Program-made: the position numbers and the translations under genes | Part shown: one piece after another, positions 11,640-24,110 of the stretch | Position numbering within the stretch: the stretch's first letter is position 1 | Layout of the letters: each line of letters begins with the position of its first letter | Assembly: GCA_019649035.1 (NCBI GenBank) | Contig: BMAT01000236.1 | Coordinates: forward strand, 24,624 to 88,623 | Reading direction: 5' to 3' | DNA: 64,000 bases | DNA from: Elysia marginata | Taxonomy: Eukaryota; Mollusca; Gastropoda; Plakobranchidae | The notes under the pieces: generated by a model | Told to the model about the DNA's origin: nothing | Database searches by the model: none | What the model saw: the letters and a program-made list of their open reading frames with translations, nothing else

Positions 11640-12644
11640 TTGGGTAGGCCTATGTGAGGTTGAGGTTGAGCAAGATATCGTGGAAGAATCACGTTACCGC
11701 AGGACTGGCCGAAACACCAGGCATCACGCTCTATATATGATGGAACTTTGGTTATGTTCCAACTGTATGTAAAAGTAATTAGATTAATCACAACTGGGAT
11801 TCTTCTATAGTAATGAGCATAGCACTATTTATTGCAGGGAAAATCTAGACAATTTAACTATTATAGGCCACACGAGTACAAACCAAACTACCGAAACTAT
11901 GTTGTCAATCTTTGTAATTTGTTTTAAAATGATTTTTTTAATCTGGCATACCAATGTGAAATACCGGCTTATATACATTTTGAGGTTTAGGCTTGATAAC
12001 GTTAGTAGCTTAGGAGATTTGTCGACTTTCCTTACCTACATTGTCCTATCTACTAGAGGCTGTTCCCTTCGGAGACCTGCTGCGGATATGGGTACGGGAG
12101 ATGATCAAAGGGGCTTTTAGGCGATATGTACTGTATGTTAATGAACTCTCGATGTGATAAGATTGACTCCAAAAAAATAAATAGAATTGAAAAAATCGTC
12201 AATAACATTATCTCGGAGAATAAATCGGTGAAGGAAATTCAGCGTCTTTGTCCGAATAATAAAAGATTTGAAATCAAACGAACCTTCTTTTAAAAATATA
12301 AGCTATTTTAAGTGAGAATATTAACAGCGACATTTGAAATGTTATAACTTATCTACTAATTATTTTATATTTCCTTCAGGTCTCATTTTGAGATTGTTTG
12401 TATTGCTATTGACAACGTTAAATTCAATACCAAAAACTCTGGTCCATTTCTATTCCATTGTTCATAAATTTTCAGTCTTTGAAGAAGTCGATGGTTGTGG
12501 TTTATGAGGTTTTACCGTTCAACCTGGTGAAATGAAGTTTTCGTAAGACACTGCCTGTTTCTAAAACTACTTTTATGCATTTTCTCAAACCATAGATTTG
12601 ATTTTAGTGAAGTTGCTACTGTTCGCTTAAAGCTTTAAAAAGTA

Positions 12645-12692
12645 NNNNNNNNNNNNNNNNNNNNNNNNNNNNNNNNNNNNNNNNNNNNNNNN
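12645..12692. other. Assembly gap (48 N)
   Basis: A run of N. It lies at the right edge of copy A, so the true end of the duplication cannot be read here. Confidence 1.
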
Positions 12693-13434
12693 AATAATTA
12701 AGTCGATTAAAATATGGATCATGTTTCCATTCTTATATTCAGTATCATGTTTCTTATTATTGATCCCTCACAACAAGGAAAAAAAATGTTTTGATTTCCT
12801 TGTAACTATGAGCGATTTAGGCATATGTGACTTCTTGTATATTGCAACATGCACAACTTTAGCCGTGTGAGTCCCTATAAAGAAAAAAACAAGCCAAGAT
12901 GCTCTGCCCCATCTCTTTTAAACGTTATTTATACACAGTTGTCATCTTTGTATAAAAACAACTTTTGAACACTTCTATTTCGAAACATCTTGGGCGCCTG
13001 TTTTTAAAAATCTCGTGTCCGCAATTAACGTTAGCGCATTTGAGATAAAGAATTAAAAACTAATTCATGTTTAGGCTTCATGAAAAAACATTACTTTAAC
13101 TTAGGACTTACAACGTCAATACTTCGTGGATTTCTATCACAAGTGAACTCACACAGAGTAGAACTGTTGCGCGCACCTGTGGTTATCCCAGTTCACAAGG
13201 CTCATTGAGGAAAACGCACATGAAAAAGAAAAGCAAACTTTCTTAGCTCTTATTTCATACAAATTTTAAAAATACTATTAGGCATCCACAGAAACACTGT
13301 TGAGAGAAATATTTAATAATCTATGAAATCTCAATTATATTATCATTGTTCTTTTAACCAAAGCTCAGAAATGTGAATAAAAAGTTATACCTTAATATGT
13401 TTGACGTTTTTTTTGTTTGTTGTTGGTAGGTACC

Positions 13435-13478
13435 GCTCTCTCTCTCTCTCTCTTTCTCTCTCTCCCTCTCTCTCTCCT
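13435..13478. repeat. (TC)n microsatellite
   Basis: Interrupted CT dinucleotide run. The arginine/glutamate-rich frame on the opposite strand here is a by-product of the repeat. Confidence 0.95.
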
Positions 13479-14079
13479 TTCCCCTTCCTATCCATGTATA
13501 ACTTTTTGTTCGAAAACAAGGAATTTTTTTACACAACTTAACAACAAGATCGTCTTTTTATATCATGATTTGCTTTTCAATCCTTATGTTCTTTCTAACT
13601 TGGGTGTAACAAACTCATAATAGAGGGTTTTTTTAATATGGTTGAAGTTGATATCAATAAATTTAGGGAATTGTGCCTTTCACTTTTAAAAAAAGCAGAA
13701 AGAATCAATCACAGGACCCAGGGACTGACTGGTGCTGACCAAAAAAAAATTGCATTTTTATGAAAAAATTCTAAAAAAAAAATTGTTTAAACAAACTGCG
13801 TATCAGTATTCTGAGTAAAATGGCTTATGGATTAGATATTGAGTTGGTAATGTTGGTATACAAAAGGGCGTTCGGTATATAATAATGCTTTTTTAACTAT
13901 TGGAACTTTTATTGTGTTTCAAAAATTAATCGTTCTGGGACTGCTGCAAAAACTTTGTTACCAATTCGCAGATTTAAAAAAAATCTATTTTGACAAGTTT
14001 CAGCGGTAACGTCTTAACCTTGGTTAGACATGTTTTTCAGAAAGTAAGTGATTTGCCCGATCATCACAGCATCTCTGGG

Positions 14080-14220
14080 ATGCAAGGCTAGCCACATTCC
14101 CGGTGAGGTGAGGTGAGGTATGTCAGGTAGTGCTGTGAGAACTGTGCCTTCCGGGTAGCCTGACAACACTGCTGCAGCGTCATGGTTGGCATTCCTCGCT
14201 CTGGGCCAACCTATTGCCTT
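14080..14220. repeat. GC-richer patch with short GGTGA repeats
   Basis: This region stands out from its AT-rich surroundings. A CCGGTGAGGTGAGGTGAGG run is followed by about 110 bp of unusually GC-rich text. No pol III box is visible, so it may be the body of an old interspersed repeat that has lost its head. The origin is unresolved. Confidence 0.3.
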
Positions 14221-15812
14221 GTTATACAGGATAGATATTTTATTAAGAGCATCATAGAGAAAATGTATTGAGTTTATTTTATTTTGCTATAATTATTGCA
14301 AAATTGCCTATTTTAAATTGTTTAAGATTGCCAACAAACATACATCATGTTTTGGCTTCATTATTGAATATCCAGTTTAGCGTCAACATGACTTTACAGC
14401 ACTCTTTTACAAATTGTGGTGATGTGCGATAATATTAGGATAGGTAATATCGTAGCTTATCGATAAAATCAAAACGCTATTGTGCTTAATTAGTTGCTCG
14501 GAAAGTTTAAACAAAGTTAAATGAAAGGTGACAAAAGTAAAATTCTTTGAGGCCTATGATATTTTAGCGAATGAAGTTCTTAAGCACATCAAGCAGAACA
14601 TTAAAGCGAGAAAAGGAAGCTTCAAACTAAAGCAGAAGATGAAATAGCTACAAAAAGACTAAATGAGGAACGAAGAAAAAATCATATCGAAAAAACTGAT
14701 AGACAGGCAATAAGAGAGAGAGAGAGAGAGAAAGACACGGCACTTGAAGTAAAGTTGAACTATCTACTAAAATAATATACCTAAACAAATATTTATATGT
14801 TCAATTACTGATTTATAGATATTTTTTTGAAAGATATAGGCTCGCTTTATCGTTATAAAAAGAACCCGTATGAGAAGTAACATATAATTTTTTTAACTAT
14901 TTGCCAAATTGTAACGTGTACTTTTGCTTTAGATTCTTTAGAATAAGAAAACTTTTTTTTAAGTTATTTTTTTTTGTCCACTTCCTTTCTCTATCTTCAT
15001 GCCTTTTTGAAAACCAATACCCACTTCATTCCAGTTTTTTATACAACTAGCTCAAAACGATTCATCTATGATACTCAAGTTAAACACGTGTTCAATGTAC
15101 ATCCCATAACTATCTTTCCCTTTGACCGAAATGAACCGTAGACTCTGACAGTGTAGATGGGGTGACGCGCTAGCAACGCACTTGGCTTAGACAAACATCA
15201 TTAAGGAATAAAGAGGTGGATAGGCTGCGTGTTCTATTCTCAAAGGTTTTTTAAAAGAAACCCTAACAATATTTTGAAATGGTTGGCTTTCCCTTTTTTC
15301 GCTCTGTATGTTGGTCGAACTGCCTTTAGTATTTAACGCTTTTTTCAAAGTTGTCGACTATTGCCTTTGCGTTATTTAGTATTTCTGTTTGGAATATATA
15401 AGAAGCAGACAAAGAAAGATTGGTATATATAGAAATAGGTAGAGAGAAAATAAAATAACAGATCCATCGACAGACAGATAGACTGACAGATTAAGACCCT
15501 TCTTAAATCAAACAGAGAGAAAAAGCTACAAAGAATAATTATGAAGGCGAGTGGAAAAGCTAATGCAACTTCTGGCATAGAAAGCTGTTTGGCTGTTACG
15601 AGATACATCAAATATTTACGCAATGTACCTTTACTGATGCTACCAAAGGCATATTGTTAAAATTACAAATATTTTCCTTTTTAAGGAGCTACCTTCAAAT
15701 CAAGATGATTGCATGTAATTGACCTAATAAGACCTTTACTCAAGGGCTACTATACGCTATAAAGTAGTCCTTGCCTTTGCTGTAAAAAATGTACGAAAAC
15801 TGGACACTCAGA

Positions 15813-16560
15813 GCCTAGGGGCCCTTAGGCTAAAACGGAAAAGAAATTAACGCGTCGAGCTTAAAAGGAAAAAAATGCGCACAAAACCTAGGCTAGATCT
15901 TCGCCTATTCTTGACTTTAGAACAAGACATCTTCTAAATCTAGCGCTAAATTTGGATTATCTAAACTGGTTTCTATGTCGAAGTGAAGTCTTAGACGCTT
16001 AATCTAGATTTTCGATCTGATCTAACCTGGATTCTTCAGAGTTGAACAATCAAAACTGGAAAACTGGCGAACTATAATTTGCTGTGTGTTTTTTCGTCTA
16101 CCATTTCTTCGAAAAGTGTAAATTGCGTCCTGAAAATTAGGTTTATTAGGTAAAATTGTGACCTTCATGAATGACATAACTTAACATGCCAAGCCTAGGC
16201 CCTAAGGTTAAAACAGAAGAAAATATGACACGCAAAGCTTGAAATCGAAGAAAAATGGCGCTTAAAACCTGGTCTAGATCTTGGGCTAATACAAAATCTA
16301 GATCAAGATATCTTCTATATATTGCTCTAAAATTGGATTATCTAATTTTTTTTTCTAGATTTAGGTCAAATTTTATATCTAGATCTAACTTAAATTGTAC
16401 AGAATTCAACAGTCGAAGCGAGAGAAACTATTTTTTTACAATGTGACCTCTCCGAGCAGAAGGACTGGGAACCCGTTTATAGGAGAGCTGTAATTTGATT
16501 TTCGTTTTTTGAAGGGCATTCACACGCACAAAAAAACTTTAATATGTCTATAAAACTTGA
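15813..16560. repeat. Two-copy tandem duplication, unit about 381 bp
   Basis: Copy one starts CCTAGGGGCCCTTAGGCTAA at 15813 and copy two starts CCTAGGCCCTAAGGTTAA at 16194. Both then share AAAACCT.G.CTAGATCTT, TTGGATTATCTAA, a GATCTAAC run, and a CTAT/CTGTAATTTG stretch near the end. Identity is moderate, so the duplication is old. TCTAGAT and AGATCTAG palindromes are dense in both copies, more so in the second. No coding frame is shared. Function is unknown. Confidence 0.8.
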
Positions 16561-18090
16561 GCACTTCAAAGAATGCTGACAGAAGTATCGACGCATAAAA
16601 AGACAGATCTAGGGGAGACAATGAGGCTGCAGCCCAAAATTATAGCTATCTGAAAAAAATTGTGCAGATCTTCCACCTACCGACGTCAAACTTAAAAACC
16701 AAGCCAAAGCTGATGGGGAAATTGCTTGACCTATCGCTGTAGATCTAGATATCAGTCATGGAAGTGCTTATAACCTGATAAAGTTGCTTGTTTTCATAAT
16801 GTTTGTGCTCAGAAAGTCCTCTTAGAAATTAGAACAAGTGATATGCTGCTTCAAAGTGTTCAAGCTGAGCTAAAAAGACAATTATGTTTCTTTAGTGAAT
16901 TAAGAAAATGGTTTGTGAGCTAGTATTATATTTTACCCAGGAAAAAATGATGTTATTGAGATCCAACTATCACTTTAATCGCCCATATTTATTTTGTATC
17001 CTTTTAGATAGCGATCTTTTGTGAGTAACTAATGTGCAAGTGAACTTTTCACAACAAAAACTCCTAAAAAGCACTATAATAAAAACAGTTTTCTTAGGGA
17101 AGATTGCAAAGAAAACTGGCGTTTTTAGAAGATACAGACTTTATTATTCGTCTTTTTTAAAAGAGAGTCGAAATGTCCCCTTGTAAAGAGACGTGTAGAT
17201 CAAACAAAAACATAGGAGTCTAAACTATGTCATAGCTGTATCGTCAAATCAGAGTGGCAGAAACACCACGTGTCGATAATGTTATCGCGATTCGGAAAAT
17301 CAAATGCAGTGGTCGAAATCAAACGCACAAACACAGTGTAGATAGAAATAATATTAATTGTAGACCCTGCTTTAAAACTAACAAATTTTAAAGAACAGCA
17401 ATCGAGACACGGCAGTTATTCATGACCCTAAAAAATAGCCCTTATGTACATTGCAAGGTTTTCATGATAAAGCAAAGAAACTGCCAACTACATAGTAGTC
17501 ATGCAGACACAAAGCAAGAGCGATTCGTCTCAGTTGAAATGTGATGTTGGTCAAGGATTGCCTTTAAATATTCATGGCCTATAGGGCAGACCTCAGGTTC
17601 GTCAAACAACACTCAGGGCTCATCAGATTGCTCTTGTTTTAACCATAAAATCTGACCAAGGCTTTGTCAGATAAATAATGTTTTGCTATTGACAAAACGG
17701 CAAACACTAAGAACTTTCAACGATCCTGTTTATAGAGATGAAAGATACCTATGATTTCCAACTCAATAGACAACTGTTTTCATTCTCTCTAATGAAAACA
17801 CTTCTTGTGTTGATGGAATTGTTCTGTGTAGCTTACTTTTTGTGCTGTGTCCCAAACATACTGAAAACAATAATTATTCGGGCATTTCTAATTCAAGTCT
17901 ACTTCAATCCACTAATAATTTCCTAATTCAACCATCAGTGGCTGCCTCCCCGATTTATTATGATTTCTAGATCTCTGGTTTTTATGTGGCAAGCCCTATA
18001 CGTTTTAGTTTATTCTCTGTATTTAGTCCTTGTGGCTAAATGTTGATATGCTGCCGGATTCAATGGTTGCGTTTGGTGCGATTTGTTACT
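16561..18090. other. AT-rich stretch without a recognisable gene
   Basis: Noncoding AT-rich DNA with a further AGATCTAG motif near 16605 and TAGATCTAGATATC near 16740. No open frame with a family resemblance was seen. Confidence 0.5.
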
Positions 18091-18170
18091 ACCGTTCTAG
18101 TTAGCTCAGTGACAAGGCGGTGGTTTCCGATGCCACTTGAAGTCTAAGTTTCGAATCATGCTAACGGTAA
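18091..18170 (+). mobile_element. Decayed tRNA-like SINE head
   Basis: A box A-like TAGCTCAGTGA (18102-18112) and a box B-like GTTTCGAATCA (18148-18158) lie at tRNA-like spacing. No clear body, tail or target duplication could be traced, so this is an old SINE head or a tRNA pseudogene. Confidence 0.45.
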
Positions 18171-21100
18171 TCTCCTTTCCAGAATTTCAACTTGAAGCTT
18201 TCTTCTGTCCACATCTAATTTCATACCTTAAAAGAATGTTTTAATCATTGTAACCCTTGGTATGGTATGGTAGGGAACAGACCTGTTACATGGCATTAAT
18301 GGTTAAAAATAAGCAAGTTTCGTGGTTTGTAATCATAAAAAGAAAATCCTTGTTTTGTTGCATCTTTCAGACAATTTATCTCCTTTTCTTCATTTTACAA
18401 TCAGTGTTCATGTCACTTCTTTCTTTTAAAATTACTTTTTGTATCAAATTCGCCAGCTTCATAAAAGCAAACATTACTCTGATGCCGGAAATAATTGTTA
18501 ATCAGCATGACTGTTGTTTTTTTGTTTTGTTTTTTTTGCCAGCCAAGCCTACTTATATCCTCAATTGATTGTTTGATGGATCAATGGGTTGTTTTACTGA
18601 TAGAATACAATTTTTTGTAGGTTAACAATTCAAAGAACTCAACGTTTAGCTGAAAATAGAAGCATCTGTGAAAAGTTCTACATCTCTCATACGAAGATTT
18701 GTTGGCAACGACGTTTTGCTGTCGTAAGAATAAAAATATAACACGAAAGAATGATTCGTCAAATGAATAAACAAAAAATCACTCAGTTTCAATGTCTGTT
18801 TGATCCGTTGAGCTTTTCTAGTAGGCATCGAGTTTCTAAATCTCTATTGTATTTGAACATAGATTGCACTTTCCATGTGATCTTGCATGAAATCAGCGCA
18901 TTAGTGATATATGAGGCAATCTAAAATATACTTGTTACAATCTCATATTATATTTTTGTTACTAGTTAAAAAATATCGAAACCGTGTCCAAATCTTAATT
19001 GCATAGTATCCAATTTAAACCTCAAGAAATTTTTTTTTTCTTTTCGCAGCCTTTAAATTCAGATAAAATTCTAATGTTCAAAGATTTTTGAAAAGTGTGA
19101 TACACTTCAGTAGCGTGCTGTCCATTTCATGATTGTACTTCATATTTTCAAACTACCGAATCACGTTTTGTCCTCAAAATCTCCTCAAATTCCCTTAAAT
19201 ATTGTTGTGAGTGGAGCGTCTGTGCTTCATGATCTAGGACTAGATTACAACCGCAAATAGATCGATAGCATAAGAGCTTACACGCAATGATCTTTGAGAT
19301 CATGCAGAAATGCTCGAAGATTGAGCATTAGAGGAAGTGAAAATGGAATAGAACAAATTTTTAAAAGTCCACAACGTATTTCAAGACAAATATCAATGAA
19401 GGTAAGAGAGATAGAGAAAGGGGAAGTTAAAGAAGATGAAATAATTCTTTAATGCTTGAGGAAGGTGGTACACCTTCAATATGAAACTTCTCAGTAAGCA
19501 AGAAAACTAAGGCTTTTAGTGAAGAGATGTACCTTATGCATCAACTTCTTAGCAGGCAAAGGGCTTAAGTCTAAATTAAACGTTTGCTTTTACTTTTTTT
19601 TCTGATTGTATAACCTATAATCAAACAGTATTGTTTGGTTAACCTCAGTCGAATCAACGACGTTTCTACGTCTGCGGTCTCGTGTAATTAATGTCCAGTT
19701 CTTAAACACATAGACCTTCACTAACCTTGATTGATCTTAGGCTATCCTACAAAATGTAAAAACATTGAAATGGTAATACAAACTGCTGACGTCTTAGTCC
19801 ATTCAAAACTAAATGTGTAAGCGTTTGAAACTCTCGCTTTTGTCATCTCTTTTCTCTTTTACTTTTTTTTCATCCGAGGCTATTTTCATATTTTTTTTTT
19901 CCTTTTTAACCTTTTGATACAAGTGCGAAACTTAAAAACTGATTTTGTCTTATCCAATTCAATAAAATTAAGTTAAAGCCCCGGACATATTCATTCATTG
20001 ATGCTCGTCTGTTTGGTGCATTGAATAGAGACAACCTGCATGCCCTCAATGCACTTCCCGAAACTTAGTCTAAAAAGATTAGTCTGCTACGCGGGTTTTT
20101 TTTTTTTAAAGAAGCAGGTTTTTATTGGATGCGATCTGGTACGAAACATGGACCCTAGACAAGAAACTGCAGAAAACGATTTCGGCTTTTTAAGTTATGG
20201 ACATTTCATCTGATTGGACGAATAAGCTGGCAAAGAGAAATGTAGAGTGAACGTTTCACCAGTTTTCTTCATATTGTGTCATGAGTAGGGCCAGGAGTAA
20301 GTTGACATTTCTCACACTTTTATTTCATCCGTTAGCATTCGCTGTGCCCACTTAGCAATCCCTTTGCTATAGCCTACAACAATATTTTATGTTATGAAAT
20401 GGTGTACGTTTTCACTCCCCCCCCCCCTTTTTTTTTTGCTATATCAACTTGCTTGACGCGCCGATTATCAAAGTTTATCTTCCTAACATCATCTTTATTG
20501 GTCTTAATCGAGCCACTATCAGTTTAAAATCTTCCAGAGCTGCTTTAATCCATCACTTGTGATCCCCAGTAGAGAACTCAACACAAGCTTCTCTACGGAC
20601 ATACATCGTTTGTAGATGTCTTTGTTTTGATGGGCAGACTCCAGCAGAAAGAAATGTAATATAAACACGTTGTTTAAATGGTAGATCTTTAGAGGCTACT
20701 AGGCCTACATGCACAAGATTCTAACAATAAAAGGGACCAACAACTACGAATTGTAAATCAAGCGATTTAGCATTTCCATGATGCCAGTGTGTTCAAAGTT
20801 TCGGTAGGAAAGTCTGCATGCCAAGCATGACTTTTTCAAGAGATAAAATGTGAGAAAAATTGCACTGGATATTACATTGTTTGTCTCGCCTTTGTATGAA
20901 ACTACTTGCCAAGTGTTTCTCTGGTGTAATTTTCATTGTAGCTTACTGACTTTAAAAACAATTAATTTTAACTAGACTGGTCTTCTCTTCACTATTGGCG
21001 CGATCAGCTCAGTGGCGTAGATCACATCGAAAGAAAAGAGTCAATTTAACAATGATCCGATTCTTAAGACTATTTAAAACTTCTCTATTTGGATGAACGT

Positions 21101-22924
21101 TCGATTAGCGTTCTTTCTCTAAACACTTATCGTTACCATCAGGAACATCATGGCTAGCAAAAAATTTAGCAACATAAAATTATTATCTTTCTCCACTATC
21201 ACGACGAAGAATGAAAACAACAACTGAAAATACGATATTGCAATATTTCTCATCATCTCTGCAGAAGGGTAAACAATTTCAATAGTTTGAAAAATAAATG
21301 GCCTTTAGTTAATGCAGTTATATACGAAGCTATTGACAAACCATTACCTATAGCTTAGGTAAAGAAAAAGAGTGAACAGTGACTGTTGAGATTGGTACCA
21401 ATCGACCAGATTTTAAAACTTCTAACGCAGTGGTAAACGATAGTGGACGATAATATTTAGACATGTCTGTTTGGGGCTTTTGTCAATAAGAATACGAGCC
21501 TTATTCTGCTGGGAAAGGTGCATATAACGGTTACATCGTAACAGACACTGCCATAACACATAAAGTTCTTCAGGAGTAAGAAATAGTGTTAAATTTTAAC
21601 TAATTGGTCTAGATCGAGTACATCTTCGAATAAAATAGTGGCTAAATTGAAATGTCTTGTCCAAAAATGTACTTTTAATAAGCCTCAATGACCCAAGACA
21701 TCGGGTGAATTGTTTATTCTGGTAGGAGCTATAAATTTAATTTTATAGTTTTTAACGATTTATATCCAGCCACCAGATAATTTTAAAGAACGTGATATAC
21801 AGATCTAACAGCTAACACTACATCTTACGTGTTGCCTAAATTGTGTTTTCACCGCATCATTCTGCAATTTGCTAAGATTTAAATATAACCATATTGATCA
21901 ATTTCACGGCGACTCAAATGTCTGCTAAAATTAAAATATTTCAACCAAAAGACTATTATAATATTGGCATATCCTATCCAAAGGTCATTCAATTTGACTA
22001 ATTTTTTCAAGGTCGCTAAAACCTCATAACTTTGGATAAGCAGGCGGATGATGATAGGAATTTAAAGAGGTAAATATGTGTCCGAAAATTCTTGAAAATT
22101 TCAACTATATAGTCCTTTAGTTTCCAAAGAAATGATTGTTTCGAGTAATTTTGCAGTTTTAAGTTCATGGCGAAATTTTGACATGCGGTTGAAAGGTATG
22201 GTCAGTTCTGATTAGCCACTCTATGACTTCAGGTCGATAAACTAAGCAGGAACTGGATAATAAGGAAACATTTCGCCACCGTGAGCCACTTATTTGTACA
22301 TTTCAAAGAAGTGGACGGTAGATAACTGTATCTTTGAAAAGCAGAGAACCTACTCGAATCGATCATTTTTTGACCCCTCAATCATACAGCTAGCGCTACT
22401 CTCAGAAGTCCCTCGTGAACTAGAACTAGAATAACTGATCAGTCAATAGAAAAACCGCCAGACGTTAACCGTTATGTTTTGCGACCTTTCCTGGTTCTGT
22501 AAAAACGCCAAGGCGGGCATAATAACCATTAAGGGAAAATGCCGCAGGAATAATGTTCTATTGTGGTGGAGAGATAACAAACTGGGCTGGGGTTTTTAGC
22601 GGCTCCATCTACATCATGGGCGCGTTTGGGGAAGGGCAGAAAGAAATATTCGTTTATGCCAATTTACAGTTTGGTGTTTTGGACAAATGTATAACTTTAT
22701 GTACCAGTATTTGTCGTGGAAATACAAAGAAAAACACGGCTTTTTAAGTTCTAAAATTTTTTCCAAGTATGTCAAACAAAATTAGTTTGCTAAAGATATG
22801 TGGAATGGACATTGTGAAACCCTATGAAAATCAGAGCAGTCAGCGTATGTTGATAGTTCCACACAAATAAGTGAAAGTCTTCTGAAAAACAATATAAATT
22901 TCTTTAAAAGTTTTGCGTTTGGAT
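18171..22924. other. Long AT-rich stretch without a recognisable gene
   Basis: About 4.7 kb with only chance-length frames, poly-T and poly-C runs (about 20417-20440), and no repeat family I could match elsewhere in the window. A faint box A-like motif near 21009 (CAGCTCAGTGGCG) has no partner box B. Introns of a gene lying outside the window could be present unseen. Confidence 0.5.
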
Positions 22925-24110
22925 TTAATTTATAAGTAGTCTTCTTATACTTATTGGGTAATAACCTTTTAAACTCAACATGATATTAGACCAGAAACGT
23001 CTGAAAAGATTGGGGAAATTAAATGTCACTTTTTTATCTATTTTATCCCCATGGAGATCGATGAAATGTTTACAGCAAGCTAGCAGCGAATAGATACCCA
23101 CTCGACAGAACTCATCGTCAAAATGTGCAAACCAATTGTTCAATTCACCGACAACGTCATCTTCTTTCTTAACAAATCATTACTCCAAAACGGCGCTTAA
23201 ATGGTCCAAACACAGAGAATCAGGCTTGGGCTGTGGGCAAGATAGGGAAGAATTTCCCAACCGTTCGGTAACTCTGCAGCAATGCTGTGTAAAGTTTGTG
23301 AAATAGGGAGGTTGTTAAAAGCACATCCCTTCTCAAGAGCTTTGGTCAATTGGATCTCTGGGGCAGTATCGAAAGTCACTGACACACAGACCATGTGGTA
23401 AAGTGTCTACGACGATCATACTTTTAACATCCCAGAACACTCTAATCATCACTTTGACTGCAGACCCCTACATTTTCTTTTTGGTGACATGACGTGAGAT
23501 GATGGATGTTTCCAAGTAACTTTGTCTCCAGGCTAGTCAGATGTTACCAAGTTTTATCACCACTTACCAGATTGTCAAAAAGGTTACAATTTTCTTGAAA
23601 GTCTCCATCAGACCCCACACCAATATGCTTCTCAAGCTTATCTTCAATGTCTTGTTGGTGTCTCTGCCGAAGCTGTGGTCACATTTCAACCCTTTGAAGC
23701 TTGTGATCCGCCGTTGACATTTTTGGAACCTATCTTGCAGACTTATGTCTTAAAGTGCCACGTACTGTTTCATGAACCTTCTTCTTTTGAATTTTGAATT
23801 TGAAGGCATTGTCCCGTATCTTTATTCTCCAGTCACATTTGATGAGCCCGTCAGCATGAGTCATTTTTTCCTCATAGTCAACGTTTTGGCTCATCATCTA
23901 GACTTGTCGAGCTTTTCCAAACCATTTGCATCATTGATACACTTGATATCTTGATAATAAAAAGGGGGGGGGCGTTTGTTCCTTTAGAAAACAAAAAACA
24001 TACCACCGCTCTGACCTCCAACTTTGACCAGTCTTTGATGGGGGTAGCCACTTTGGAACCATTAGTGTTTATAGTGCATTTATCAATGGTGCTGAAACTT
24101 TGCACCATGA
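22925..24110 (-). mobile_element. Broken mariner-family DNA transposon
   Basis: Read on the minus strand, pieces of a mariner transposase appear in the correct order across about 1 kb. They are an N-terminal helix-turn-helix-like segment (LEVRAVVCFLFSKG, about 24030-23985), SLDDEPKR at its end (about 23880), VSGDKTW matching the first catalytic-aspartate motif GDETW (23547-23567), a WEILPYLAHSP segment matching the WEVLPHPPYSPDLAPSD region with its aspartate lost (about 23225-23265), and a C-terminal stretch with FIDLHGD matching the CIDLNGDYFE end (about 23030-23070). The frame changes several times and stops interrupt it, so it is dead. The span agrees with a transposase of about 345 codons. 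I did not find convincing terminal inverted repeats or a TA duplication. Confidence 0.85.

Larger units (their letters stand above)
1440..12610 (+). repeat. Copy A of an old segmental duplication (partner 51080-62480)
   Basis: At least six blocks match the far end of the window in the same order and orientation. They are 1440-1740 with 51080-51380, 3295-3600 with 52650-52960, 6395-6760 with 57785-58150, 6800-6863 plus 8560-8660 with 58205-58375, 10601-10849 with 60063-60319, and 12425-12610 with 62310-62480. The offset changes slowly from 49.3 to 51.4 kb, as expected from different insertions in each copy. Matching is patchy and clearly old except for the fifth block. No open frame spans any block, so this looks like duplicated intron or intergenic DNA. 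Two old copies of a very large unrecognised mobile element would look similar. The right edge meets an assembly gap at 12645. Confidence 0.8.
12693..15812. other. AT-rich stretch without a recognisable gene
   Basis: Contains a (TC)n microsatellite at about 13435-13478, poly-A and poly-T runs, a short (GA)n at about 14714-14733 and a GC-richer patch near 14080-14220. Only short chance frames were seen. A faint tRNA-like head may exist near 15160-15240, but its boxes are too decayed to call. Confidence 0.5.

Noticed and set aside
13354-13620. Frames rich in Arg/Glu or Leu/Ser
   Set aside because: Both are driven by the (TC)n microsatellite.
15160-15245. Possible tRNA-like SINE head
   Set aside because: The box A-like and box B-like strings are too degenerate and too widely spaced.
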